Below, one piece after another: positions 1-13,439 of a DNA stretch of 64,000 bases. The number at the start of each line of letters is the position of its first letter. Within the stretch, counting starts at the first letter, position 1. Source of the DNA: Ciona savignyi (taxonomy: Eukaryota > Chordata > Ascidiacea > Phlebobranchia > Cionidae); the NCBI GenBank assembly GCA_000149265.1, contig CH003308.1, positions 146,060 through 210,059 on the forward strand. Direction: 5' to 3'. Made by a program: the position numbers and the translations under genes. Below the pieces are notes generated by a model, which was not told the origin of the DNA, made no database searches, and was given only the letters and a program-made list of their open reading frames with translations.

Positions 1-3000
1 CTGCAAATCGGGGGTCTCAGCGTCAAATCCAGGACCGGACATATTGGCTCGGTGAAATAAGATCCAAAACAACCGAATTGACGTCAGAAATTCGAAAGAT
101 CGAAAGTGACATCGTCAAACGGCAAGAAGACAACAATACTTTTCTCATGTTTGAAAAAAGAGCTGAAACTCTTGCTAATGAAATAGCAGAAATACAAGTG
201 AATATTGTTTAATATTTTACCTTGTTTTGTGCTTTATACACCAGTATGTTGCATACTAAATATTCAGGTACATCTGTTCTACATGGTATTGTTGCAATAC
301 CAATGTTTAAATACTGGTATTACAATTAGTTGTTCGCTTTTTTGTTCATTTATTAATTTAGTTCGCCGTCGGCACATCTTTGAAAAAATGTAATCATTTG
401 AATTCATGACATATTGTCAAAATGCCTTCATTATAAGAACACACCAGTAAAAACACTTCCATGCTCATTTTAAGTATGATCTGTTTTACCAATGACCCCT
501 TCCCCCCTCACAGGGTGAATTACATGATTACAATATGATGATGGATCGTGTGAACATGAACCACGAACTCTCTGATATGGTGGCTGATTTGAACGCCATC
601 AAAGTGAGAAACGATCGCGAATCCGACAGTTTGGAGCGGATTTTCAGAGAAAAGGAATCAAAAGAGAAACAGACGGAGAACATCGAGAAGGAAATCCGTC
701 GAGAGCGGATGTTGACTGAGAATAGAGTTCAAGAAATGGATGATGAGATGAGGGAAAGATATTCAATTCTCAAACAACAAAGCTTCCAAGTAATAAAGGA
801 ATCTATGAATTAAAGTAGGAATACAACATGCATGTTTACCCACATGGGTGAGACAGCAAAGCATCATGCCCTCAGTTGGGTTACCTGAGATATTGTACCA
901 TTATTGTGTTAAGAGTTAAAAGAGTATTTGTTTAACCCATATAATTACTAAGTTTAAGCACCTGCCACAAAGTGCATTGTCCAAGGAAACCAAATTTTCT
1001 TGCGACTGGTTCCATAACATTTGAGCTGGAAATCTGGCATAGTTAAATTATGCGTTTTTGGCACGCTATTCCAATGATTGTAGTACAGTTACATAATTAA
1101 TCAAAATGGCTAACGCCATGAAGTAAGGGATTGCGTTTGTTTAAACTAATATAATATAAAGGGTAATGATTGGCGACTAGATTTATATTTTTTGTTCCTG
1201 GAAGAAATGTTGTAATGAAATGCAAATTCTTCAGACTCTTGACAAGTTGCACGAGCTGCAGGAAGTCATTGAATCATTGACGACGAAGCAACAAAATCTT
1301 GAAATGGAGATGCAGAGCGATGCAGTGAAGTTGGAAGCTGTTCAGCTCTACAAGAACTTGAATGAGATGAATGAGAAACGGGAGCAACTGGAAGAGGAGG
1401 ACAGGACTCGCCTGAATCCGGAACAAGAGCAACAGCAGCTCCTTGCCAGTGTGAAATCAAACAACCAGGAGATATCGGTTCTTGATCGGCAAAATCGTGA
1501 GCTCGATGAACGATTGAATGTGTTGAGCGATGATTTGCAACAAGTTGAGAGCGAATTAGAAGACCAAGAGGTGTTTCGTGAATTGTTCTTTATCTTGTAC
1601 ATTGATAATATACACCATTATCCTCAACTATCCTTTTATAGTATAAAGTTATTAGAACAGGCTATAACAGTAAAAATGATTGAAAAGTGGATCATAGTCA
1701 CACATGTATAACAGTTAGACCATAACTTTTCTGCAATAATAAGTAAAATTTTACACATTACCAAATGTAAAGATTTATGGCAAGTATAATATTTACAAAA
1801 ATGTGCAACATATTTTATATAGGGCGAAGCCACGGAAAAATTCCGACTTCTCCAAAAGCGCGAGAAATCGATGATGGATTTTGCTTCGAACTTTGAACGT
1901 GAGAGGGAAGACCAAATCTCCCAACACGCCCAACTTCAAGATGCAGTGGTTGTACTACTTGAGCAAGTTTCAAAGACCGTCGGATTCGGAGACAATATTC
2001 CATCAAAACGCGACATGAGAGCTCTTCAGGTTGGTTAACATTACATGACACTTGGGGACATAAAATTATTTCTCTACTAAATAAAGTTGCCAAGATAACA
2101 AAAACTTGTAGATATATGTTAAACATCTAAAAATGATCCCTTGCTTATTTGCTTAGGATGACCTTCAGTTCAAAGAGGGAGAGCTTCATAAGGCAGAAGC
2201 CACATCTTCATCATTGATGGGGGAGAGCTCCAAGCTCCACGGTGATCTTACCAGAGTGGAAGAGCTAGAGGATAAGATAGCAGATGAGAAGAGAACTTTA
2301 AACGAAAAGATTGATCATATGTTGACTGAACTTGAAATCTACAAGTTTGTATTTTATGGTGTGAAAAGCATTACTTACTGGTAGCAAATAATTGTAGGGT
2401 TAGCTCTTAGTTTGTACATTACATATGTTAATTCTGTAATATTATCCAGTCAATTTAGAGTTGTGGTTCTACCATCCACAGTTGTTTTGTAACAAACTTT
2501 TTTTCAGAAACATTGATGGTTTGCGTGCCAATGCAGAGAAGAAGAAACAAGAGCTTGCTGCTGAGCAACGGAATCTTGAAGAGCAAAAGTCGAATTTCCG
2601 AGATGACTTACAAGATTTAAACAAGGATTTAATGAAATTGCAGAAAGCACTTGAGGATAATGAAACTCATGCGCAGCTTGCTAACTTGGAGAGGAAATGG
2701 CAACATTTGGAGCAAAACAACTTTGCATTAAAGGTGGGTCACACGTTTTGCAAAGGGTCTCTTTAATTTAAACCGTACAAAGTCTACAACAACACTAATA
2801 TGTTTTAATAAATATTTAACTCCCAAACACTACATTACGTTTTGCATCTTTACCATGTAAACATAATTCACTTGGCCTTACAGAGTAAGTCCATAATTTA
2901 AGGGTTTCTGGAAAAAATACAACTAATCATATCAAGCATACCACTTTCCATATTTAACTTCCACCACAGGAATACATAGCATCCAACTCTATGAGCAGTT

Positions 3001-3086
3001 CAGCTGTGAAAACCAAAGTTACAAAAGATGTGATCGAAACCAACCAACTGCTACAGGACATCTGCACAAAGTCATCTCTGCTCTAA
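1..3086 (+). CDS. IFT74: IFT74, intraflagellar transport protein 74 (3' part; 5' end beyond window)
   Basis: Coiled-coil subunit of the IFT-B complex, which carries tubulin and other cargo along cilia. Spliced exons: <3-197, 514-789, 1205-1570, 1823-2029, 2157-2344, 2508-2733, 2970-3086 (TAA). All junctions are GT-AG and all phases agree, giving about 524 residues. Family-diagnostic blocks are visible: DRTYWLGEIRSK and FEKRAETLANEI in the first exon, GELHDYNMMMDRVN at 514, and ETHAQLANLERKWQHLEQNN near 2670-2720, almost identical to vertebrate IFT74. Vertebrate IFT74 is about 600 residues, so only roughly the first 75-100 residues (the basic tubulin-binding N-terminus) should lie upstream of position 1. 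An AATAAA at 3433-3438 is a plausible poly(A) signal. It is convergent with the diacylglycerol kinase gene downstream. Identity is secure; the exact acceptor at 1205 is the least certain edge. Confidence 0.95.
840..1060 (-). repeat. Degenerate tRNA-SINE-like fragment in IFT74 intron
   Basis: The order of motifs (GGGTTACCTGAG, then an AAGTGCATTGTCCAAGG-like block, then a GCGACTGGTTCC-like block) follows the minus-strand order of the better SINE copies at 4140 and 35533, but with many mismatches. It is probably an old copy of the same family. Confidence 0.35.
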
Positions 3087-3466
3087 TGCTGCTGTCACTG
3101 AGACAGGTTATGTCCAACTGCTCCAGTTAGAAGAATGCATACTTTCCATTTTATGCATTCTAAAGTTTTTATCACTGTTCATTGTCTTGTTCGTGTAATA
3201 TAACAAAGAAACTTGTTTACATTTGTGTTGTATTGGATATTTGATGAGATGGAAGAGATACTCACAATGGAGTTATAATTTGCGCATTTGTCAACGATGC
3301 TGCACATTGTTTTTTGGGAAGTAGAAATAGCACAGTCATGCTTAAGCAAGCTTATTATATTTTGTTTAGTAATGGATTAGGATAAGTTTTTTGGAATAAC
3401 AGGCACAATGATTTTTTAGTGTCGAACAACTCAATAAACCACTTAGTTAAAGAAACAGCCGCTTAA

Positions 3467-3667
3467 GGGTGCCTCTAAATACTACAGGACCACTTGGATT
3501 GCTATGGAAAGTCATTCTAACCCTGCCCCAAACACTAATCTCAACCCCAGAACTAACTTTAACCCCAACCCTAACATTAATATCATGGCTTTTGTAATTA
3601 CGAAGTATAGTAAGCGATTCAAGCGCTCCATGCGATCCAAACGGTCCTGTAGTATTTAGAGGTACCG
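3467..3667. mobile_element. hAT-like MITE, copy 1, with 8-bp target duplication
   Basis: This is a 201-bp element. Its ends are inverted repeats of about 25 bp sharing CCTCTAAATACTACAGGACC. The direct repeat CCGCTTAA lies on both sides (3459-3466 and 3668-3675), an 8-bp target duplication as in hAT-superfamily insertions. The interior has degenerate CCCTAA-like runs and no coding capacity. A second copy lies in reverse orientation at 63731-63950. Confidence 0.8.
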
Positions 3668-4139
3668 CCGCTTAATGGTTTGTATACCGAACCTACCAGC
3701 TTAAACCCCCTTAAAAGATACATTTTGGCTGAAAAGAGAAGCATTAAACCATCAAACTACTCTGCTAAACAAGTTATCAAGAGCATTACTGAATCGGCTA
3801 TGTACATCCATAAATCAAACAAACAACCAAGATGAAATAAATTTTGTATTTAGTATTAAGTATTATAAATATAAACAAAGCAGCTGTGCTACATATGTTT
3901 CATTATATCGCCCTGTAGCTCAAATTTCAAACGAGGCTGAAAAATGCTGCATAACACTGACACTTACAGCACGCAAAAATTACCAACAAACAGTGATTAG
4001 AATGACAGTGCAAATTGGAAGCAGATTTGAAAGAAGTTTTTACTTTGATTTTCGTTTTCTTCTCTTTAACATTGTAGCCTGATGACAAAGATTTTAATTT
4101 CAGTATGATAGTCACAAAATATGGATACTGAGGTGTTTA

Positions 4140-4413
4140 GTATAGGATAAGATTTTCATGTTTATCCCTGTGAATGGGAAAACCAAGAGGGTTAACACAC
4201 AGGCAATCGTCAGATCACCTCGTGCCCACCGTCGGGTTACTGGAGCTATTGCAGTGTGTTGCATATAATAGACACATTATTAATCTGCTGGGTTAAGGTA
4301 ATGTCCGTAAAGTGCCTTGCCCAAGGACACAACCGACTAGCTAGCGACCAGTTTCGCACCTGCAACCTTTCGATTAAAAGGTGACACACTGAACCACCAG
4401 ACTAACTGGCCGG
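4140..4413 (-). repeat. tRNA-derived SINE (copy C)
   Basis: On the minus strand it runs from a tRNA-like head (CCGGCCAGTTAGTCTGGTGG side at 4413), through the B-box-like GGTTGCAGGTGCGAAACTGG, to a short tail of TATCC type at 4140. It matches the copies at 35533, 46154, 50224 and 57070 along its whole length. Confidence 0.85.
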
Positions 4414-5003
4414 ATTTATGCCGATGGTGGGACATTCAAGGGTGTTATACACAGTTAATGTTAAAAGACATTGCTAGTTTTTGTTTAACCTATTAATTCA
4501 CTGAGGTTCAAGCAACAGTCTTTGCCACTAAATCTAATAGCCCTACTCAGTACCGGTACCAGGAAAAGCTTGTGTGTCCCTGGAGGGAGTTAAATGAAAT
4601 GGAAATTCAATAAAATAGTACAAGTCAAGTTACTGTAGCGTTTACAGTTTGATTATGGAGTTAATTTTACTACTGGATTTCACCTATTCAGTATTTTAAC
4701 CCATTAAGTGCTCCAACATAGCCAATTAAGAATATGTTAATAAAAATCAAAGAATATTTTATGGAATGGAAACATTGTAGAATCTGAACATAAAGTTTGC
4801 TGTGTACCCCTGAAAAAGATTACATATGCAGCATGATTTAGTTTAATTTGACTTTTAAAGACAAATCAAGTTTCAATAATTTAAAGCTGAAAATCAAACT
4901 GTCAGACTCCAACACTAAATGATCCATAATGTTGACAATCCTAATTTTTATCCTCGAGTGTGGCCCAACGACAGTTGTTACACCACATGAAATGATCATG
5001 GCA

Positions 5004-8000
5004 TTAAGCAATCCCAACCTGCATGGATGATACAGTGATAATGATCCTCCCTGGAGGTTGCATCCACGGCTCTCCATCCACCTGCATCGCAACCTCTTTC
5101 TTCACAAGGATTTTAATGTACTCCCCTTGTGCCAGCCTCACACCATTGCGTAGACCACTATAGATCTGGCTCTGTAATTAGTATAAAGGGTGCTATTAAC
5201 AGTTTTATCTGCTGCAACATACAGTTATGATTGATCAAATTGAATCTTTTACCATTTAAAAGGGAATAAGTAATACGATTTTTACAAAAAAGTGTTTTTT
5301 TATTCCTACATCTTGATATAATAAATTAGAAATAGATATCCTAATTATTTCTCAAATTGATTCATTAGGTTTAAGTACTTTTTGTATTAACTTCTCTCAT
5401 GTGATTTTGCCTTGACATTAACAATAGTTTTAACTGTTTTTTCTAATTTCTTGGGTAATTAAATCATTGTCTTCGTTATTTTACTGAATATGCATAAAAC
5501 AACAATTTATCATGCAATGCAGCAAATAATACAAAATGAAAGTGGCAGATCCAAACAGCGCTCACCACATGAGCCACACCCCCCACACCCAGAATTTCCA
5601 GCATACCATCACTTATAGAAGGAGGGTTGAATCGCTTGCTGCTAGCATTCCCCCAAGCATTCGAGCCAGCTCCCCAACTGTATGGTTCAAATCGTCAATA
5701 GTAATCCATTGTATAATACTATGCAGATTATAAAACATTGTGTAAGACGACATTGTTCACATATACATACTAAAACTTAAAGACCTACTTTAGCATGAAA
5801 GGATATCATTTTAAGAAACAAAATTCCAGGTACATGTTTTGGGACAAAGTCACAAAATATTTTAATTAAATGTTAATGTCGTCAGTTGTCACCATAACCA
5901 ACAGACATTGCAGTGAAATTTAATACATTGTCAAGTGGTATAGAACATATTGTGATGGCTCACATCAACTCGACAGTGGATTATGTTAAATTTTGTGGTT
6001 ACCTCATGTTGCAATGACGACCTGCCCACCACAGTTTATGTATAATGTCATAAATGTGCAGTACCTTGCAATGTTAAGAAAGATGAGCCCTTTAATTGGT
6101 GGCAGATCAATAATATTGTCATCCACATAGAGTTCGATCACATTGCTTAAATTAAGCGAACGACTTGCCATTTTTTTCAATCCTGCTTTGAAGAAAATCG
6201 CCTTGTTTCGAAACCTGAAATAGCATAAAATCCAATGAAATGTGTATGAGTATAACTACATATTTTTTACAGACCTGTCATTCTATGTCAGGTTAATCTA
6301 CTGGAATAGACCCACTGACCCAATATACTACTATTAGAAAGCACCTAGTATTTGAGATTGATTCAAAACTGCTTGGGTATATGGGGTTAAAACTGGTATA
6401 CAATATCACCAACACTATCCTTTATAAATTCATGGTAGTCTCATATACTTTTCAAGTGTATATTATGCTTTGATCCATCACAGACATTCTAGGATATAAC
6501 ATACCCCCTTCATTCCCACAACAGGTGTTACAACAGAAGCATCTTTATATTACCGTGTTCAGTCAGGTAATTGGAGCTTCTTTAGTGTGTTTAGTGATTT
6601 AAACAGTCGGTTAGGTAATATGGAATCACGTTGTAGTGTCAGTCTGGTGTGAGATCAAAACCAGGTGATCAGCTTGTTCTTGGACAAGCTACTTAGTGAA
6701 CATTGATTAAACCCCGTAGATTATTTGGTTAAACTAAAAGTATACAATCATTTGCACTAGCTTCAGTGACCCAACTGTAGACACGAGGTAATATAACAAT
6801 AACCTGTGTTAGAATGCATATTGTTGTTCCACCGACAAATAATTCTACTCTACTTACCGGACATTGCTACCATACAATTTGATAGATTGTTAAGTTATAT
6901 ATAAAAGTATCCTATCCTAGTATTCATTACAGTCCATCTGCTCTCTATAAGCAACTCATATGAACCGATAGGCTTAAGACATCCATTAAGTGAATAGCCT
7001 ATATGGTGCATCAGTTTAATATATTTTAATAGCTTGCATGAAAGAACAATATGGTCTTTAAATTCATATTCCATTACCGGCTTGTGCACTTTTCAGGGTT
7101 TTCCTCTCTTGCAAGGTGGAATGCCAGAGTGATCTCTGCCCCAATCCCAATCCCAAAGTAATTGTTCATTGCAACCATTTTTAAACCTTCGGGGACAGAG
7201 TGATTCTGTGTACAAAGGAAATGTTGTATGGTTTCACAGAATTAAGACAACGTTGCTTGGGCATTTACGTTGCGGCAGCATTTTTCTAACCAATATTACG
7301 GGATCATGGGCTAGAGGCAGGTAAAGGCAAAACATATCATATATGATATGATGATAACAAAATAATGATGTGAGAAAACAAATTATTAGTTTAAGATGTA
7401 ATTATTTTCAAACACCTATTCATTTAAAGACAAATACTACCGCATTTTACCCAATGCCTTATGTGCTCTTAAACTACCTTGATATTCGGATTATGAAAGA
7501 TGTAGCAGTTTATGAGATATTTATATAATGAAGATTTGAGTGTTTTATTTATAATCCAATTATTCCTGTTTGTTTACTTAAACCTTGGTATTAATTAATT
7601 TCAGCACTGGTGGATTTCATTCAAACACAATGTTTAATCTAAATATCTGCATGATGTTGCAGTATTTACAAGGAAACACCTTTTACTTATTACTTGTAAT
7701 TATTGCCTATTTTACAATAAGATTCTGGTATACCTTTGTGGTCGGTGGTTTATTCGTTGAAGAGAAAACTGGTAGCGACATTTTTTTAGGGGGATTTGCA
7801 GGTTTGTTTGCCAGATAACTATCTGATATGACGCTATGGTTTCTGTGGCTGCCTAATCTGTAAAAAAATAAACAAATTAAAATTGCATTGTTCTTAAATT
7901 GAATACTTTGGGTTTTCCTAACTGTTGCTTGAAGTTAAGATAAAAAACTAAATATTTCTTAATGGCTCTGGATGAACTATTGTATTGGCTAATAACTTTT

Positions 8001-11000
8001 CCTATCTAATCTTATCGGGGTATTAACCATTAAAATCATTTGCGATTAATTTCACTTCTAGGACGAACTAAATGATCGCAATTTAGGCTAAAATATCACA
8101 TGGAAAACAACTGATCTTAGTGTAAGTGATAATACAGCAGTAGCAACACTGGTTTTTACAGTTAGGGGACATAATACTTATAGTTTTAAATAAGATTACC
8201 ACTGTAAAACTGTTTATTTTCATATATTATTATTGCTTTTGGATCATAACTTCAAGAAGTTATTGTATTTTGTATATCTTACAGCATCATGTGTGGCCCT
8301 GTGTAACCAGAATACCCCCAATAGTAGTTAATAACAATGGGGTTTTTACATCTAATTACTTAAGTTAATAAAATTTGCTTCCCTACCTCACTAGGTATCA
8401 ACAAAAATATACCTGTATTAAAAAAGTATGTTCCTGCTTTATGTTTTCCCTTTGTCATAATTTCCATAATGACAAGCGATAAGTTTAGAAAAAATACAAA
8501 AGTTCATCAGAATCTTAGAAAAGTATTGTGTGAAAAATGTGAAAATATTTAAGGGAACTTTGTGTCGTGCTAAAATACTTTCCATACCCATACTGTGCGA
8601 CATCATCGATTTGGTCTTCATCAAGGATCAAATCTTCAAATGCTTCCACAATTGAGGAAGTTGCATCTGTGATCGGACTGTTTGATCTAGAAGCTACATC
8701 CTTTTCCTCAAAGACTTTTTGGTTTTGTTTTTTTCTCAAGGAATCATCTTCTTGACCTGCGCTAATTAAAGTTGCATCTTCAGGGTTTTTAATAATCTTG
8801 GGTTCCTCTATTGTTCTATTGCTTGAAGATTCCAAGTTTGAAGTTGTGTCAATTACAGCCATTGGGCTATCCTGACAATGGCCAGAATTCTGCACTTCAT
8901 TAATTTTCTCCAAAATACCAGCTTCATTTTCAGAATCTGATTGCACGCTTGAACCATCATTGTCTTCAGAGCCATTTTTTGATGGGTTAGGGTATGTTTC
9001 CTTTATGTTTTCATTTTGTTGGCAGCCACCGACACTCATAATGATATTTATAGGAGACACCATGGAATGGGCAACTTCACTTTGAACATTTCGACCCGAT
9101 GTTTTGTTTTCTGCACTTGAGAGGAGCTGAGGTGTTTTGTCAACTTCAATACAGTTATCATTGTTTTCCACAATTGAGTCAAATAATAAATTCCACCGAT
9201 CAAGCTGTACTGGCTCTGAGTCTGCAATCTAAATAAAATATTTCACATATGTTTTTTAAAATAAGTGTTGGTTTTTTCAAGAAGGCGAAACAGCAATTAA
9301 AGATTAAATTAATTTTATATGGGTAATACCAACCTGTGTCAATACAAATTGGGCACATTCGCCATTCCAGCCAGAACCACAGCCTAGCACTCTTGCCAGG
9401 TCGTTACCAGTCCCAACAGGAAGCACTGCTATATGGGGGGATGGACACTGTAGGTGACGTTGCAGCAGCTCTAGATGAGATAACACCCAACCTACTGTAC
9501 CGTCACCGCCACATATTAATACTCGAAATCTTTGAAGCCTTCTGAAAGCATAGAACCTACAACATGTAAAACAACATGGGTTAGGGAAGTAATTCTTGTT
9601 GTTATCATAACATTAAAATACTGTTTTTCTGGGTATGGCGCCGCAATCTTACTTTTACAGGCTGCTATTTTAATTAAAGTTTATAGAAATGTTTTATTGA
9701 TGGTAATCTAATCACATTTCAATTAAAACTTGGGGCACAGAATAAATTATGCACACAGCTGTAGCCCAAAATGCCAAATTAATTATGCATTGACCGACAG
9801 CACTTTAGCCAAAAATTGGGTGATATAAACGGCATGTGCAGCTCAATTCAAGTCATTGTCTTATGTTATTTATGTGTTCTATCTTTTATTATTGTGGATT
9901 TCTCGGTTAATTACCAGAAACCATTATTAATGTAGTTTCATAAAAGTAGCCTCCAAGAATATAAGGCAGTTACAAACATGCCCTTAGTGGATCAACCATG
10001 TAAAGGTTAAAATTACCTACCCAGGAGTTGCTCCACCTTGGTCTATTAAAAAAATTTGATTTGGATTCAGGAATTGTACAAGTTCATTATAAACCACCCG
10101 TCCCTGCCCACCACCGCTCTTACAATTGATGAACACAAGCAGTGGGGTCAATGAGTCAGCATTTTCACGTGGCTGTAATTTAATCTGTTGCAACTTAATA
10201 GGCAAGGAAATGAGTGTAATAATAGTACATTATATAAATAGCATGATGAATCGCTGAATGTGCGATAGAAGATAAGAGGCATTGAAAGTTGCTTCACGTA
10301 TAGTAAGCAACCTATTGAAGCACTTCCACACACAACAAGGAAAAGGAAAAGATAACACCATAATAACTTCAATAGAAATGGCGTCAGTTGCGTCTTACGT
10401 GATTGAACAAACTAACCTAAATATCCAGTAGTGACTCATTAAATTCCCTTGGAATAGTGCAAATCTAGTTTTATATTAGATCAATTTTACACTAGTTATT
10501 ATATATTTATCACTGTGGGTCAGTTTATCTATTTTTAAATTATTTATCCTATGGGAAACAATTTTTTTTATTGGAATAAAGGTTAAAGATAAACATAAAA
10601 TTGCAGAATTTTGGGTTTATTTTTGGCCTTACCTTTTTTTAAATGATCCTGTAAATATTTTATTTATAAATAACATAATTGAAGTAGTCGAATAGTAAAC
10701 TAAGATTGTACAAAAAATTGTTAGATTTGATGGTCAAACCAGTCCAAATGAACTTTGAACAAACTAATTAATCCCGATTTGCAGTCTGTATTGATTTATC
10801 TGACTTACACTGCTTATGTACGGAAGCATAGTTAATGAGACTTGCTTCCCCAACATTCGAGTTGCTGAGAACATTTTCACGGCACTTGAGGCATGCGAAC
10901 CATTTCCAAATGTGACGAAAAATGCACCTATCGGTATAAATTAAGAGTAGCAACTTTGACATAATGCTTTTACAATTTTTTAGGATTTTAACACAAGATG

Positions 11001-12081
11001 ACAGCAACATTAATGGCTTCGGATAGGATACCAACCATAAGCAATAAACTTTAAGATTGTGTACTTTTGGGCGAGGCTCTTACAGACATTGCCATGCCCC
11101 AATGGATTTAAATACGTCATTGCAAGTTGGAGTAATAACAAACATATTTACATAGCTCCAGCAATTTAACTATGGACATGCTATTCTGACAAATGTCCAG
11201 TTTTAAAATGCTTGTTGTTTTTTCTAACAGGGATAGATACCAATCGTAGGTTCGGAGTTCTAACAAATTTAAGAGTCATAGAACAATATTTATAACTAAC
11301 AAATGCCACATGGGTTGTTTAGAACTTGGATTTAATTTAAAAATTTAGGCCTCATGTTTTATGCAGAGATACAGGGGTGTTTGACCTAATTTCCCTTTCT
11401 TACTGTTTTAAGTGTTTTAAGATTGGCAAAATCTTGAGAACACAGTTCATTTGGAGTATATTAATGCAATTTAATGTGATGCTGATAACATTATGTTTCT
11501 ATAGTGAATATAGGCCAACAGCCAGTTGTAACATTTATTCAAATAAACAGAACTATAAGTTAATTAAAACATACCAATTATTGGGAAGACAGGACCAACA
11601 GATACTTTGTCTGAAAAACATAAAATATATAAATCAGTAAAAATGTAGAAGTTAGTAAACAAATATTCCACCCATTTACGAAGTGACTTCCCATACCATT
11701 TAGACTAATACTGAGAAAAGAAATTCCAACATAATTACTTCATGTAGCAACTACTTGCTATTTTAAGATGAATGACAAAATGGCAATCATGTTAGGTGTG
11801 AAAAGCACAACTACGCGAAATTGGTTCTAAAATTTGCCATTTTACAAGTAAAAAAACCTAAAAACGAAAGCAATATTAAATAAGATTATGTTTTAGACTT
11901 TTACTTAAATACATTTATCATTATCCATTTTTTAAACATTTTCATTTTTACATACCGATTTTAACACATTGGGAAGCATAATCCATATATGCAGATATAG
12001 GCAGATTCATAGGAAGGCCGCCCACATATAAAGTCAAGTCCTTTCCTTTTGCAATATTTCTTCGGATTGCTTTATGATGCC
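5004..12081 (-). CDS. DGKQ: Diacylglycerol kinase, theta-like (5' exons not resolved)
   Basis: Phosphorylates diacylglycerol to phosphatidic acid. Exons in transcript order: 12081-11956 (LYVGGLP motif, as in vertebrate DGK-theta before the catalytic domain), microexon 11610-11575, a missing linker, 10193-10021 ([16 protein letters not shown]), 9556-9334 (ATP-binding [10 protein letters not shown], then [15 protein letters not shown]), 9228 to about 8580 (LDRW, then about 200 acidic and Ser/Asn-rich residues), 7205-7078 ([24 protein letters not shown]), 6214-6065, 5677-5566, and 5171-5004 ([16 protein letters not shown]). The C-terminus ([11 protein letters not shown] and no tail) resembles theta more than the delta/eta type. 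The C1 zinc fingers expected at the N-terminus were not found. The donor of the insert exon does not match the phase of 7205, so an exon of length 3n+1 is probably missing there. Family secure; isotype likely. Confidence 0.85.
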
Positions 12082-13368
12082 CTGAAATTTAACAAAGCAA
12101 ATACCATTATCTGACACAATGTTTGTCATAATGTAAACGTAGCGGCGCAAACTACAAACAGAAAAGTTATATTTGACCCAGTTTCTTTGCTCAATAAGTT
12201 GAGAAAGGTTTTGTCGCCTAACATGACAGAAGTTACGTAATTTAATCTATAAAGCATTGGCCAACCTTTATTAGAAATTACAGGTAATTGTTTAAGGCTC
12301 ACATCCCTTTCCCTTCATATTAAAAAACTCTATGAAAGTATAAACAACCTCAAATATGCCGTGGGATCAAATTCAATTTGAACCAAGATAGATAAATCCC
12401 GCAGGGTTGCTTTATTAACTTGTTAGAGATATAAATACTTTCAAAGCAATTTACTTTCAAATGGAACCAACTTACATGACTTGTTGCCTGAGAACTGTTC
12501 AGATATTTCATTGCTGATATCTATATGGAAATTAGTCAATCCAATTATAAATTAAACTGAATGGAGAAGTGGTCCATGTCGTAATTAGGTTAAAAATAAT
12601 AATGCAATTGGGAGAATTAATAATTTATGCAGAAATTTATTTGATTTTCTTTTAGATGAAGCACATGCCATATGTCTGTAGGGTTGCTGATATATTTGAT
12701 GCATTGCCAAAATGAGAAATTAATTTGTCCAAATGGAATTAAAATTTATATGTGAAAAAAAAAACAAATAGGCAAAAAAATGTTTACATTTAATAGTTAT
12801 GTTTCATTTTGTTGGTGTGTATCAGTTGGTAATAAAACTATCCCATTTTATAAATTTATACCTAGACAAAATGTCTGCATGCCACACATTATTCGTCAGA
12901 ATTAAAATTAAAACCTAAAAAAATTAGGAAGTCTGGCAATGACATGGAACAAAACTGTAAAAAAATTACATGTTTTAATTACAAGTAACGAAATTAATAT
13001 TTCAAAATGTAAAAACAATGTTAATAACCTGATAACATTTGTTGTTTTAGTGAAATAAAACCTTCTTCTTTAGTGGGAAGCCAGACATAGTTCATGGGCA
13101 GCAAAAATTGGGTGAAACAACTGGACAGGTCGACTTTAGGTAAATTATTTTGGTTCTGTCAATAAACACAAATTTGAACAAGTATTTTGTGATATACTGA
13201 TGGCACTAATGGCTATAAGATATGGGACATCGGTCCCTATTTTTTAATCAAAACAAAAGGTTAACAGTGAATCACTATTAAGCTGTAAAATCATCACTCA
13301 TATTAATTAAGTCTATTCATAGAGCCTAATTATAATTTAATAATTTAAAAAATATTTATATTACCAAC

Positions 13369-13439
13369 CTCACTACTGCTGCTTTCTTCAGATCCCATGT
13401 TCTTTGGTGGTAATTGGCGAAGAGGTTCATGTGGCTGCA
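13369..13439 (-). CDS. Possible further 5' exon of the DGK gene
   Basis: The segment sits between a TAG acceptor and a GTTGGT donor and reads PHEPLRQLPPKNMGSEE, then Ser-rich, in one open frame. Its end phase does not join directly to the 12081 exon, so another exon would have to lie between. It could equally be 5' untranslated sequence or chance. Confidence 0.3.

Larger units (their letters stand above)
3087..5003. other. Intergenic region between convergent IFT74 and DGK genes
   Basis: The stretch holds the IFT74 3' untranslated region, the MITE at 3467-3667 and the SINE at 4140-4413. The rest is AT-rich sequence in which I see no exon. A fragment near 4480-4580 (TTTAACC, then a TTCAAGCAACAG-like block) may be more SINE debris. 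Confidence 0.6.

Noticed and set aside
3520-3590. CCCTAA/TTAGGG-like runs suggesting an internal telomere tract
   Set aside because: The runs are degenerate and belong to the interior of the MITE, as the second copy at 63731-63950 shows.
5536-5733. Plus-strand 65-residue frame
   Set aside because: Antisense to the DGK exon 5566-5677, whose minus-strand reading ([10 protein letters not shown]) is conserved.
7585-7818. Plus-strand frame of 77 residues with a hydrophobic stretch ([20 protein letters not shown])
   Set aside because: Lies in a DGK intron, has no family resemblance, no clear promoter or splice context, and AT-rich intron sequence often gives such hydrophobic frames.
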